Translations under genes and position numbers: made by a program | Notes under the pieces: model-generated | What the model was told of the DNA's origin: nothing | The model's input: the letters and a program-made list of their open reading frames with translations, nothing else | The model's database searches: none | Origin: Ornithinimicrobium cerasi | Lineage (GTDB): Bacteria > Actinomycetota > Actinomycetes > Actinomycetales > Dermatophilaceae | DNA length: 64,000 nucleotides | Assembly (NCBI RefSeq): GCF_003702705.1 | Contig: NZ_QZMN01000009.1 | Coordinates: forward strand, 1 to 64,000 | Direction of reading: 5' to 3' | Part shown: positions 48,028-55,867 of the stretch, one piece after another | How positions within the stretch are numbered: the stretch's first letter is position 1 | How the letters are laid out: each line of letters starts with the position of its first letter

Positions 48028-49065
48028 ATGGTGCCCCGGTCCGTCGTCGAGCTGCCGAAGGCGCACCTGCACCTGCACTTCACCGGGTCGATGCGCGTGT
48101 CCACCGTGCGCGAGCTCGCCGAGCAGCACCGGATGCGCCTGCCGCAGGCGTTCACGACCCGGTGGCCGCCGAAGCTGTCGGGCACCGACGAGCGGGGCTG
48201 GTTCCGGTTCCAGCGGCTCTACGACGCGGCCCGGGCCTGCGTGCGCGGCGAGGCGGACATGCGGCGGATCGTACGGGAGGCGGCGGAGGACGACGCTGCG
48301 GAGGGGTCGCGGTGGCTGGAGCTGCAGGTCGACCCCACCTCCTACGCGCCTTTCGTCGGTGGGATCACCCCCGCGCTGGAGATCGTGCTCGACGAGGCGC
48401 GGGCCGCGAGCGCCGCCACCGGGACGGCGGTGGCCGTCGTCGTCGCGGCCAGCCGGATGCGCCACCCCCTGGAGGCGCGGACGCTGGCCCGCCTCGCCGC
48501 GCGCCACGCCGGCGAGGGGGCGGGCACCGTGGTCGGGTTCGGGCTGTCCAACGACGAGCGCCGGGGTATGACGAGCGACTTCGCCCCGGCCTTCCGGATC
48601 GCAGCCCGGGCAGGACTGGCCAGCGTGCCGCACGCGGGGGAGCTCCTCGGCGCCGACCACGTCGCCGTGGCCATGGAGCACCTGCTGCCGCACCGCCTCG
48701 GGCACGGCGTGCGCGCCGCGGAGGACCCCGCGGTGCTGCACCGTGTGGTCCGCGAGCAGGTGACGCTGGAGGTGTGCCCGACGAGCAACGTGTCGTTGGG
48801 GGTCTACCCGACCCTCGCCGACGTCCCGCTGCGCCGTCTCCTGGAGGCCGGCGCGCGCGTGGCCCTCGGGGCGGACGACCCGCTGCTCTTCGGCAGCCGC
48901 CTGGTGGACCAGTACGAGAGCGCCCGGCGCGACCAGGGACTGGACGACGAGGCCCTCGCCCGCCTCGCCCGCGGCTCCATCGAGGGCTCGCTGGCGCCGC
49001 CGGAACTGCGCCGACGGATGCTGGAGGATGTCCGCACCTGGCTCGCCCGCCCCCCTGGACGGTGA
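48028..49065 (+). CDS. Adenosine deaminase-family protein
   Basis: 345 residues; metal-dependent amidohydrolase-type TIM barrel that deaminates adenosine or a related purine. The metal motif is HLHLH in PKAHLHLHFTGSMRVSTVRE, followed by the catalytic region HAGE in VPHAGELLGADHVAVAMEHL, HRLGHG and the metal-binding aspartate in ALGADDPLLFGSRL. The usual SINSDDP is changed to LGADDP and LDGS to FTGS, so the substrate may not be adenosine itself (adenine or aminodeoxyfutalosine deaminases are relatives). TATACA (48014-48019) lies eight bases before this ATG: leaderless. An ATG nine bases upstream overlaps the -10 and is rejected. Confidence 0.85.
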   Translation: MVPRSVVELPKAHLHLHFTGSMRVSTVRELAEQHRMRLPQAFTTRWPPKLSGTDERGWFRFQRLYDAARACVRGEADMRRIVREAAEDDAAEGSRWLELQVDPTSYAPFVGGITPALEIVLDEARAASAATGTAVAVVVAASRMRHPLEARTLARLAARHAGEGAGTVVGFGLSNDERRGMTSDFAPAFRIAARAGLASVPHAGELLGADHVAVAMEHLLPHRLGHGVRAAEDPAVLHRVVREQVTLEVCPTSNVSLGVYPTLADVPLRRLLEAGARVALGADDPLLFGSRLVDQYESARRDQGLDDEALARLARGSIEGSLAPPELRRRMLEDVRTWLARPPGR

Positions 49066-49390
49066 GCAGTTCGCTCGACAGGGTGGGTGGGCGCCGCACG
49101 TTCGGCGAGGTCGGGGCGGACGTGCCCTGCCGTCCCCGCGAGTCCTTCCTCAGGGGCGTGACACTGATTCGCCCCCTGACCCGATCAGTCCGGTGGCTCA
49201 CCCCCTGATCCGATGGGTCCGGCGGCTCACCACCTGACCCGGTGTGTCCGGTGGTTCACGTGAGGATCCGCCCGACACAGTGGGTCAGGGGGTGAGCCGG
49301 TGTCACGTGGCGCGTCCACAACCCTGGGGCGTGCCGGGGTCGTGTCCACAGCCGAGGGGTCAGGCCTGGTGGGGACGGCGACCGACGGGG
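49066..49390. other. Repeat-rich intergenic region
   Basis: No gene supported. It contains three 29-bp tandem repeats at 49172-49258 and an inverted partial copy near 49277-49300, described separately. Short open frames crossing it have no recognisable motifs. Confidence 0.6.
49172..49300. repeat. 29-bp direct repeats (3 copies) plus one inverted partial copy
   Basis: Units 49172-49200, 49201-49229 and 49230-49258 share the pattern CCCCTGA[C/T]CCG then GTCCGG[T/C]GG[C/T]TCA, head to tail without spacers. A complementary copy, TGGGTCAGGGGGTGAGCC, lies at about 49281-49298, so transcripts could fold into a long stem. Confidence 0.85.
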
Positions 49391-49900
49391 ATGCTGCCGG
49401 GTATGACTGGGCGGGAGAGGTCGGGGGAGGGCGCCCGGCGGGAAGTGGGGTTGGCGCTGCGGGCGGACCGTCGGCGGCGGGGACAGAGCCAGCGCGCCTA
49501 CGCCGCTGCCCGCGGCCTGAGCCGGGCGGCGCTCGCCCGCGCCGAGGTCGACGCAGGCGGGGTGCGGCTGGAGTCACTGCTGTGGCTGCTGCGGGGAACC
49601 GGGTACGAGCTGGTCGTCGTGCCGGCGGACCAGGCCCGGCCGCCGACCGCGTGGGAGCCGACCGACCTCGAGGCGACCACGCGGTCGGGGAGCAGGTTCC
49701 CCCCTCACCGGGAGGTTCGTGAGAGCAGGGACGGTCCGACGTGGTGGTGGTACCACGAGGTTCTCGGCAACCGTGGCGACCGTGGCGACTGGCAGCGGCC
49801 AGGATGGACCGCGGAGGGCTTCACCCCGCCGCCCGGCACCCGCTACGGCAGGAAGCCACGACCGCGCGACGACGATGACGGCGCGACATGGCCGTACTGA
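49391..49900 (+). CDS. Small helix-turn-helix DNA-binding protein
   Basis: 169 residues if it starts at ATG 49391, 165 if at ATG 49403. Residues about 15-75 match a Cro/C1 (XRE)-type helix-turn-helix: GLALRADRRRRGQSQRAYAA then ARGLSRAALARAEVDAGGVR and LESLLWLLRGTGYELVVVPA. The C-terminal 90 residues are rich in Trp, Arg, Asp and Pro (GPTWWWYHEVL; RPGWTAEGF) with no family I recognise. It looks like the DNA-binding antitoxin or regulator type common in actinobacteria, but no toxin-like neighbour exists. Function unknown. Confidence 0.7.
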   Translation: MLPGMTGRERSGEGARREVGLALRADRRRRGQSQRAYAAARGLSRAALARAEVDAGGVRLESLLWLLRGTGYELVVVPADQARPPTAWEPTDLEATTRSGSRFPPHREVRESRDGPTWWWYHEVLGNRGDRGDWQRPGWTAEGFTPPPGTRYGRKPRPRDDDDGATWPY

Positions 49901-49929
49901 GCGCCCGGCAGCGGATCGTGGACGAGGCC

Positions 49930-50832
49930 TCACGAGCCCTGACGCAGGGGCTGGAGCTCGCCGCGGACCACGACCTGCTGCGGGGTGAGCCAGTCCCCCA
50001 CCGTGTCGTGGATGGCCTCGACCGTCACGGTGTCGGCGACGACGACTCCCACGTCCAGCAGACCGGAGACCCCGCTGGACAGCTCCGTCATCCGCAGGTC
50101 GTCGCGGTCGAGCAGGGCCTGCTGCGCGGCGCGGACGTCGACCTCGGTCGGCAGGTCCCGCTGCTCCACGCACAGCGGGCCGCTGAACACCGTGCGGATC
50201 GACGAGCGCGCGCCCTCGGGGTCCCGGCTGACGACGACGTTGAACGTCGGCCCCCCGTCCGACACCCAGGAGCTCACGTAGCCGTCCAGGGTGCGGACCA
50301 GCTCCATCAGCGCCTGCTCCTCGGTCATCCCACCAGCCCCGGCCGTCCGCGCCACCTGGTCCACCTCAGGGACGTCCGCGGTGGGGTCCTCGCACAGCTG
50401 CGGGAACTGCACGGACGTCGGCTCCGGAGCGGTCCAGCCAGCCGGAGGGTCGGTGCTGGGCGCCCGGACCAGGGTGAAGGACCCCTGGCTCCCGTCGTCC
50501 GGGTCGTAGCGCCCCACGACCCAGTAGGGCTCCTCGGTCCACGTGACGTCACCCTCGACCTGCGCCTCCACCTGGTCCCACGAGAAGTCCCCCTCGAGCG
50601 TGGGCCCACCGCACTGGGGCGGGTAGGACGACGCGGAGGGACCGAGGCACAGCTCCACCGCGGCACCGGGCGAGTCCTGCATCAGCAGTCCCCGGCCCAC
50701 GAGCCCCTCGTCCAGGCTGACGTGGTCGGTCGGTGTCGCCTCCCCCGGATCCGCCGGCGCGGGGCCCGTCGCCGAGCCGCACGCCGGCAGCGCGAGCGCC
50801 GCGAGCACGACCAGCAGGGCAGGCATCCTCAT
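49930..50832 (-). CDS. Putative lipoprotein of unknown function
   Basis: 300 residues from ATG (MRMPALLVVLAALALPACGS). A short signal peptide ends at a lipobox LPAC (Cys near residue 18). The exported part has many Asp/Pro/Val and four further cysteines, plus an amphipathic region (TEEQALMELVRTLDGYVSSW). No known domain recognised. Alternative ATGs at 50841 and 50844 would lengthen the positively charged start. It follows murB in the same direction with a gap of about 46 bases and may be cotranscribed. Confidence 0.72.
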   Translation of the reverse strand: MRMPALLVVLAALALPACGSATGPAPADPGEATPTDHVSLDEGLVGRGLLMQDSPGAAVELCLGPSASSYPPQCGGPTLEGDFSWDQVEAQVEGDVTWTEEPYWVVGRYDPDDGSQGSFTLVRAPSTDPPAGWTAPEPTSVQFPQLCEDPTADVPEVDQVARTAGAGGMTEEQALMELVRTLDGYVSSWVSDGGPTFNVVVSRDPEGARSSIRTVFSGPLCVEQRDLPTEVDVRAAQQALLDRDDLRMTELSSGVSGLLDVGVVVADTVTVEAIHDTVGDWLTPQQVVVRGELQPLRQGS

Positions 50833-50878
50833 GGTCGGCATCATCGCAGCGGGACGCCCGGTCGACCCGCGAGGTCGC

Positions 50879-52015
50879 TCAGAGCTCCAGGCCGACGAGC
50901 ACGGGCTCGTTGACGAGCCGCACCCCGAAGGCCGCCTCGACGCCGTCGCGCACCTCGCGCGCGACCTCCAGCACGTCGGCGGCACGGGCCTGGCCACGGT
51001 TGGTGAGGGCCAACGTGTGTTTCGTCGACAGGCCCGCGGCCCGGCCGTCGAGGGTGCCGTAGCCCTTCGCGAACCCGGCCCGGTCGATGAGCCAGGCCGC
51101 GGAGGTCTTGACGCGACCCCCGCCGTCGGCCGGGAACTCGGGCGGGGCGGGACCGTCGGCACCGAGCCGCCGGGCGGCCCGATCGCGCACCCGGGCCATC
51201 TCTTCCGGCGTGAGGATCGGGTTGGTGAAGAAGGACCCGCACGACCAGGTGTCGTGGTCGGTGGCGTCCAGGACCATCCCGCGCCGGCGTCGTTGCTCGA
51301 GCACCGCCTCGCGGGCGTCCCGGAGGGGGACCCGGGTGCCGAGGTCGACCCCCAGCCCGGTGGCGAGCGCGGCATACCCGATCGGCTGGGAGAGCTCGGT
51401 GGGTCGCAGCGAGAAGGTGACCGAGAGCACGACCTGGCGCGGGGTGACCGCGCCCGCGGGCGCGTCGGGGCCGAGCATCGACTCCTTCAGCACCGAGTGC
51501 CGGTAGGAGAACTGCAGGTCCGGGCCGAAGAGGGTGCGGACCCGCTGGTCGACCCGGTCCCACACCCGCACCTGCGCGATCGTCTGCGCGACCTCCTGGC
51601 CGTAGGCGCCCACGTTCTGCACGGGGGTGGCGCCGGTGGAGCCGGGGATGCCGGAGAGCGCCTCGATGCCGGACCAGCCGCGCTCCACCGCGTGCGCGAC
51701 GACGTCGTCCCAGACCTCGCCGGCCGCGACCGTGGCGCTGACCCCGCCGCAGGAGCTCTCGTGGGGCACCTCGATCCCCGTGGTCCGGACGACGACCACC
51801 GTGCCGGGAAAACCCTCGTCCGCCACGAGGAGGTTGGACCCGCCCCCGACCACGAGCAGGGGCTCACCGGCGGCATCGGCGTCGCGCACCGCCTCGACGA
51901 GCTCCGCCTCCGTGGTCGCCGTGACGAGCCGGTGAGCGGCCCCGCCGACGCGCATCGTCGTCAGGTCCGCCAGGGGCGGGTATGCCGTGCGCGTGCCGGT
52001 CCCGCTTCCCGTCAT
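50879..52015 (-). CDS. murB: UDP-N-acetylmuramate dehydrogenase (MurB)
   Basis: 378 residues; FAD-dependent NADPH reduction of UDP-GlcNAc-enolpyruvate for peptidoglycan. FAD-binding GGGSNLLVADEGFPGTVVVV and SGIPGSTGATPVQNVGAYGQ, the Tyr-loop SYRHSVLK, the catalytic serine in CGSFFTNPIL and the C-terminal glutamate (NEPVLVGLEL) are all present. AWLIDRAGFAKGYGTLDGRA is also diagnostic. The ATG overlaps the hadB stop (ATGA), so it is coupled to the dehydratase pair, an arrangement common in Micrococcales. Confidence 0.95.
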   Translation of the reverse strand: MTGSGTGTRTAYPPLADLTTMRVGGAAHRLVTATTEAELVEAVRDADAAGEPLLVVGGGSNLLVADEGFPGTVVVVRTTGIEVPHESSCGGVSATVAAGEVWDDVVAHAVERGWSGIEALSGIPGSTGATPVQNVGAYGQEVAQTIAQVRVWDRVDQRVRTLFGPDLQFSYRHSVLKESMLGPDAPAGAVTPRQVVLSVTFSLRPTELSQPIGYAALATGLGVDLGTRVPLRDAREAVLEQRRRRGMVLDATDHDTWSCGSFFTNPILTPEEMARVRDRAARRLGADGPAPPEFPADGGGRVKTSAAWLIDRAGFAKGYGTLDGRAAGLSTKHTLALTNRGQARAADVLEVAREVRDGVEAAFGVRLVNEPVLVGLEL

Positions 52016-52437
52016 GCCCGGACCACGGCCTGGCAGCGGCCGAGGACCTTCTCGCCGCCGCAGGTCACGGTGAGCTCGAGGGTCTGGGTGCCGGCGGCCT
52101 CGTCCGTCATCCGCACGGCGCCCTCGACGAGCACCTCGACGGTCCGCCCCTCGGGGACGACGACCATGCCGGTGAACTTGGTGCCGCAGGAGAGGATCCG
52201 CGCGGGGTCGCCGTCGACGTAGGAGGTGACGACGTCCAGGGCAGCACCCATCGTCCACATGCCGTGGGCGATGACGTCGGGCAGGCCGACGGCCCGGGCA
52301 GCGGCCACGTCCTGGTGGATGGGATTCTGGTCGCCGGAGGCCGCGGCGTAGTCCACGAGGCGGGCGCGGTCGACGACGACCGTGCGCCGCAGCGCGGAGG
52401 GGTCGACGGCAGCGGCGCCCTGGGTCTCCCCGCTCAT
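52012..52437 (-). CDS. MaoC/HadB-like (3R)-hydroxyacyl dehydratase subunit
   Basis: 141 residues, single hot-dog fold with the hydratase signature YAAASGDQNPIHQDVAAARA (catalytic Asp/His) and GLPDVIAHGMWTMGAALDVV. The adjacent partner (52437-52883) lacks these residues, so the two probably form a heterodimer like mycobacterial HadAB, which dehydrates 3-hydroxyacyl-ACP in fatty acid elongation. The ATG overlaps the partner's stop by one base. Confidence 0.9.
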   Translation of the reverse strand: MSGETQGAAAVDPSALRRTVVVDRARLVDYAAASGDQNPIHQDVAAARAVGLPDVIAHGMWTMGAALDVVTSYVDGDPARILSCGTKFTGMVVVPEGRTVEVLVEGAVRMTDEAAGTQTLELTVTCGGEKVLGRCQAVVRA

Positions 52438-52883
52438 CAGGCCTCCCCCCTCACGACGATGGTGGAGGTCACGGTGGTGACCGGTCGCCCGTCCTGGTCG
52501 GTCAGCTCCACGCGGGTGGACACCATGCCGTGCCCCCCGGCCTCGCGCATCCGGTCCACGTGGAGGACGCCATGGAGCACGTCGCCCGCGACGACCGGGC
52601 GGTGGTGGGTGAAGCCCTCCTCACCGTGGACGACGCGCGAGAAGTCGATGCCCGCGGCCGGGTCCTGCACGAGCTGGGCCTCGCACCGCTGGGCGAGCCG
52701 GACGGCGAAGGTCGGCGGGGCGACGACGTCGGCGTGCCCGAGCGCGGCGGCGGCACCCGGGTCCCGGTGCGCCGCGTTGTCGGAGCCGATCGCGTCGGCA
52801 AAGGCCGCGATCTCCGCACGGGTCACCGGGAACGGCCCGGCCGGAGGGTACTCCCGGCCGGCGAAGTCGGGGTTGAGAGGCAT
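52437..52883 (-). CDS. HadA-like FAS1-type dehydratase subunit
   Basis: 148 residues, MPLNPDFAGREYPPAGPFPV with TRAEIAAFADAIGSDNAAHR and APPTFAVRLAQRCEAQLVQD. This is the structural N-terminal MaoC-like domain that binds the acyl chain; the catalytic D/H pair is not present in the expected place. TAGGCT (52891-52896) ends seven bases before the ATG without a ribosome-binding site, so hadA-hadB-murB likely start as a leaderless message. It lies between rpmG and hadB, as in mycobacteria. Confidence 0.9.
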   Translation of the reverse strand: MPLNPDFAGREYPPAGPFPVTRAEIAAFADAIGSDNAAHRDPGAAAALGHADVVAPPTFAVRLAQRCEAQLVQDPAAGIDFSRVVHGEEGFTHHRPVVAGDVLHGVLHVDRMREAGGHGMVSTRVELTDQDGRPVTTVTSTIVVRGEA

Positions 52884-52908
52884 GCCGGCCAGCCTAACGG
52901 GACGACGA

Positions 52909-52937
52909 AGGCCGCCACCCTGCTCGGGTGACGGCCT
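52909..52937 (-). terminator. Terminator after rpmG
   Basis: AGGCCGCCACCC / GGGTGACGGCCT, 12-bp stem with one mismatch and a 5-base loop, about 19 bases beyond the rpmG stop codon. Confidence 0.7.
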
Positions 52938-52955
52938 CGCGTGACTGACGTGGAG

Positions 52956-53126
52956 TCAGCGGGTCTCGCGGTGCGCGGTGTGCTTGCCGCAGCGCGGGCA
53001 GAACTTGGCCATCTCGAGCCGGTCGGGGTTGTTACGCCGGTTCTTCTTGGTGATGTAGTTCCGCTCCTTGCACTCCGTGCACGCCAGGGTGATCTTGGGG
53101 CGGATGTCCTGGGACTTGCCTGCCAC
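52956..53126 (-). CDS. rpmG: 50S ribosomal protein L33 (bL33), zinc-binding form
   Basis: 56 residues from GTG ([20 protein letters not shown]). Zinc ligands C16, C19, C43 and C46 are present (C+ form). [20 protein letters not shown] is the conserved core. It lies 54 bases after tRNA-Met and probably belongs to the tRNA-Thr/tRNA-Met transcript. It has GAGAGCAGG upstream as ribosome-binding site. Confidence 0.96.
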   Translation of the reverse strand: MAGKSQDIRPKITLACTECKERNYITKKNRRNNPDRLEMAKFCPRCGKHTAHRETR

Positions 53127-53179
53127 GGTTGCAACCTGCTCTCAGAAGGGGTGTGACTGTTGACGCCGGACGATCTCGG

Positions 53180-53253
53180 TAGCGGGAGCGGGGCTCGATC
53201 CCGCGACCTCACGATTATGAGTCGTGCGCTCTAACCAGCTGAGCTATCCCGCC
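53180..53253 (-). tRNA. tRNA-Met (anticodon CAT)
   Basis: 74 bases. Acceptor GGCGGGA / TCCCGCT, anticodon arm ACGACTCATAATCGT with CAT, T-loop TCGAGCC. The sequence resembles elongator tRNA-Met of actinobacteria rather than initiator (no CCC/GGG run in the anticodon stem and a normal acceptor pair). No 3' CCA encoded. Confidence 0.93.
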
Positions 53254-53288
53254 TCGGGAGGCGCGGCCCGGGAGGACCGACCTGCCAG

Positions 53289-53361
53289 AGCCCCCAAACG
53301 GAATCGAACCGTTGACCTTCTCCTTACCATGGAGACGCTCTACCGACTGAGCTATAGGGGC
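53289..53361 (-). tRNA. tRNA-Thr (anticodon GGT)
   Basis: 73 bases. Acceptor GCCCCTA / TGGGGGC, anticodon stem CTCC / GGAG with loop ATGGTAA giving GGT, T-arm AACGGTTCGATTCCGTT. No 3' CCA encoded. First gene of the tRNA-Thr/tRNA-Met/rpmG unit. Confidence 0.95.
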
Positions 53362-53406
53362 GGGCTGAATTCCTGCCGGACAGCATCCCGCAGGCAGCGA
53401 GAAGCA

Positions 53407-53436
53407 ACCTTACACGACGGTGCCGGGCACCTCCAA
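53407..53436 (-). promoter_or_regulatory. Promoter of tRNA-Thr/tRNA-Met/rpmG
   Basis: Minus strand: TTGGAG (53431-53436) in CGTTTTGGAGG, 18-bp spacer, TAAGGT (53407-53412). Both hexamers and the spacing are identical to the rRNA promoter at 125-154. It overlaps the terminator hairpin of the upstream hydratase operon. Confidence 0.65.
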
Positions 53437-53453
53437 AACGAGGACCGGCACCG
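53418..53453 (-). terminator. Terminator hairpin of the htdX-like operon
   Basis: CGGTGCCGG (53418-53426) / CCGGCACCG (53445-53453), perfect 9 bp, with an inner CCTC/GAGG stem. It lies 13 bases beyond the hydratase stop and encloses the -35 of the next promoter. Confidence 0.65.
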
Positions 53454-53466
53454 CCGCGAGGTCACC

Positions 53467-54444
53467 TCACACGTCCCTGACCTGCGCCGTCAGGTGGGTG
53501 CGGCCCCCGTCCCGGGAGGTGACCGCGAGGGCCTCCGGCACCCCGGTGAGGCCCGTCGAGGTGCCTCGCAGGACCACCGTCGAGGGCAGCATCACGGGCT
53601 TGGCGAACTGCACGTCGACGCGGAACGCCCCGGGCAGCCGCGGCTGCAGGGCGGCGAGCACCCGGGCGTGGGTCCACATGCCGTGCGCGATGGCGCGCGG
53701 GAACCCGAAGGCCTTCGCCGACAGCGCGGAGAGGTGGATCGGGTTGACGTCGCCGGACACCTTCGCGTAGCGCCGGCCGAGGTTGCCGGGCAGGCGCCAG
53801 GTGGCCAGCTCGACCTCGGGTATGACGTGCTCCTCGCCCCGCGCAGGGGCCTCGTCGCCGCCCTGCCCGCGCACGAGGTAGGTCGAGCGGCCCTCCCACA
53901 CGACCTCGCCCCCCACCCTGGCCTCGCCCAGGAGGTCGACGGTGCGGCCCCGGCGGTGCGGAAGGAGGTTGTCGGCCCAGCTGGACAGGGTGAGGGTCTC
54001 ACCGACGAGGACGGGCCGGCGCTGGGTCATCGCGTTGGCGACGTGCACCATACCGAGCATCGGGAACGGGAACTCCCGCCCGGCCATCAGGGAGACCTGG
54101 AGCGGGAACGTCAGCACGTGCAGCCAGGTGGCGGGGAGCCGGTCGGAGAGCACTCCCCCGGTCACCTCCGAGTAGTCGGCCAGGCGCCGGACGTCCTGGC
54201 CGACGTCGGCCAGCATCAGCCGGTGGGTCGGCAGCCTGACCTCGGACCCCGGGCGGCGGGCGCCGGTGGCGGCGGCCCGGGCGAAGAGGCCGGAGAGGTT
54301 GGGCGCCGAGTCGAGCAGGCGGACGTCGAGGTCGTGACCGTCCGGACCCGTCGGAGCGTCCGCGCCGACCCCTCGGTCCGTGCCGTCCGCACCCGTCGGA
54401 GCGTTCCCGCCGACCCGTCGGTCGGGGTTGTCGTCGTCGGTCAT
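53467..54444 (-). CDS. MaoC-family enoyl-CoA/acyl hydratase (HtdX-like)
   Basis: 325 residues from ATG. Two hot-dog halves: the first (about 55-170) includes VLSDRLPATWLHVLTFPLQV; the second carries the hydratase signature YAKVSGDVNPIHLSALSAKA and GFPRAIAHGMWTHARVLAAL. The first 40 residues are a low-complexity Asp/Gly/Pro stretch with a duplicated APTG.DG motif. Position next to two-domain FabG and FadA matches M. tuberculosis htdX-fabG4-fadA2 (known locus), so it probably hydrates enoyl-CoA or dehydrates 3R-hydroxyacyl-CoA. Confidence 0.87.
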   Translation of the reverse strand: MTDDDNPDRRVGGNAPTGADGTDRGVGADAPTGPDGHDLDVRLLDSAPNLSGLFARAAATGARRPGSEVRLPTHRLMLADVGQDVRRLADYSEVTGGVLSDRLPATWLHVLTFPLQVSLMAGREFPFPMLGMVHVANAMTQRRPVLVGETLTLSSWADNLLPHRRGRTVDLLGEARVGGEVVWEGRSTYLVRGQGGDEAPARGEEHVIPEVELATWRLPGNLGRRYAKVSGDVNPIHLSALSAKAFGFPRAIAHGMWTHARVLAALQPRLPGAFRVDVQFAKPVMLPSTVVLRGTSTGLTGVPEALAVTSRDGGRTHLTAQVRDV

Positions 54445-54446
54445 CC

Positions 54447-55865
54447 TCAGGCTCCGATCATGAGCTGGCCCTCGACCCGCAGGACCTGGCCCGTCACGGC
54501 GGCGGTGGCGGGGTCGGCGAGGTGGGCGATGGCCTCCGCGACGTCCACGGGGCGGCCCGCCTGCTGGAGGCTGTTCATCCGCTGGCCGAGCTCGCGCTTG
54601 ACGAGCGGCACCTTGCCCCACATCTCGGTCGCGATGACACCGGGCGCCACCGCGTTGACCGTGATCCCCCGTTCCGCCAGCCGGGGGTCGGCGCCCATCG
54701 CGCGGACCAGGCCGAGGAGCCCCGCCTTGGAGGCGGCGTAGCTGGCCTGCCCGGCGTTGCCCGCCAGGCCGGTCGTGGAGGACACGGTCACGATGCGGCC
54801 GCCGTCGTCGAGGCCACCGGGCAGGGAGCGCTCGAGCAGCACCGCGTTGATGCGGATCTGGGCGGCCAGGTTGACCTCGAGCACGCTGGCCCAGCGCTCC
54901 TCGTCGGTGTTGACGAGCAGCTTGTCGCGGGTGATGCCCGCGTTGTGCACCACGGTGTGGATCCGGGCCGCCTCGCCGAAGCGCTGGGCGACGTGGCCGG
55001 CGATCCGGGAGCCGGCGTCGGGGGCGGTGATGTCGAGCTGGAGCGCGTGGCCGCCGATGCGGTTGGCGACCTTCGACAGACCCTCGCCGCCGGCGGCCAC
55101 GTCCACGGCGACCACCATCGCCCCGTCGCGGGCGAAGGTCTCCGCGATGGCGGCGCCGATCCCCCGGCCGGCACCGGTGACGACCACGATCTGCCCCTCG
55201 AACGGGCGCCGGGCCGGAGCCGGGGCCGCGGCGTCGCCGGCATGACCGACGTGCAGGATCTCGCCCGACACGTAGGCCGAGCGTCCCTCCAGCAGGAAGG
55301 AGAGCGTGGAGGCGAGGTCGGCCGCCGTCGTGGGGGTGCCGGTGAGCAGGTCGACGAGCACGAGGTTGGCGGTCGCCCCCTTGCGCAGCTCCTTGCCGAC
55401 CGTGCGGGTGATGCCCTGCAGCGCCTGCTGGCTGGCCACGGCGGTCGGGGCCCCGGCGGTGTCCGGCTCGAGGCCCACCACGACGACGCGGCCGGACGCC
55501 TCGAGCGAGCGGAGGGCGGGCCGCAGCACCGCCCGGACCTGCTCGAGGTCCTCCACCGTCGTCAGCGCGGTCGCGTCCAGGACGATCGCCCCGATCCTCG
55601 AGGGGTAGGACGGGGGCACCTCCCGGGTGCGCCCCTCCTCGTCCGTCTCGGTGACCCGGGTCGCGGGCGTGTCGACGAGCGCGTCAAGCGGGTTGATCCC
55701 GAGCAGGTCGAGCGTCTGGCGCACCAGGGAACCGGGGCCGCCGGCCGTGGCCAGCACCACCGGTCCGGAGGGCAGCTCCCGGCCCCGGCGCAGGTCGGTC
55801 GGCTGGGGAACGCCGAGCTGGCGGGCGAGCGGGTTGGTGGTGAGGATCTGCACGATGTCGGCCAT
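54447..55865 (-). CDS. High-molecular-weight 3-oxoacyl reductase (FabG4-like)
   Basis: 472 residues from MADIVQILTTNPLARQLGVP; AAGG precedes the ATG. About 1-205 is a degenerate flavodoxin/SDR-like domain, and 220-472 a canonical SDR: cofactor loop VVTGAGRGIGAAIAETFARD, catalytic Ser-Tyr-Lys in VSSTTGLAGNAGQASYAASK, proton-relay NAG. The tandem architecture matches HMwFabG/FabG4 of actinobacteria, which uses NADH and acts on CoA thioesters (family knowledge). It lies 2 bases before fadA and 2 bases after the hydratase in one operon. Confidence 0.9.
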   Translation of the reverse strand: MADIVQILTTNPLARQLGVPQPTDLRRGRELPSGPVVLATAGGPGSLVRQTLDLLGINPLDALVDTPATRVTETDEEGRTREVPPSYPSRIGAIVLDATALTTVEDLEQVRAVLRPALRSLEASGRVVVVGLEPDTAGAPTAVASQQALQGITRTVGKELRKGATANLVLVDLLTGTPTTAADLASTLSFLLEGRSAYVSGEILHVGHAGDAAAPAPARRPFEGQIVVVTGAGRGIGAAIAETFARDGAMVVAVDVAAGGEGLSKVANRIGGHALQLDITAPDAGSRIAGHVAQRFGEAARIHTVVHNAGITRDKLLVNTDEERWASVLEVNLAAQIRINAVLLERSLPGGLDDGGRIVTVSSTTGLAGNAGQASYAASKAGLLGLVRAMGADPRLAERGITVNAVAPGVIATEMWGKVPLVKRELGQRMNSLQQAGRPVDVAEAIAHLADPATAAVTGQVLRVEGQLMIGA

Positions 55866-55867
55866 GG

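Noticed and set aside
49172..49258. CRISPR array
   Set aside because: The 29-bp repeats are directly adjacent without spacers, only three copies exist and no cas gene is near.
49391..49900. HigA/HipB-type antitoxin of a toxin-antitoxin pair
   Set aside because: HTH is present but neither neighbour is toxin-like (repeat region upstream, oppositely oriented lipoprotein downstream).
53180..53253. tRNA-Ile2 with lysidine-modified CAT anticodon
   Set aside because: Overall sequence and its position beside tRNA-Thr and rpmG match elongator tRNA-Met of actinobacteria. A tRNAscan/TFAM classification would settle it.
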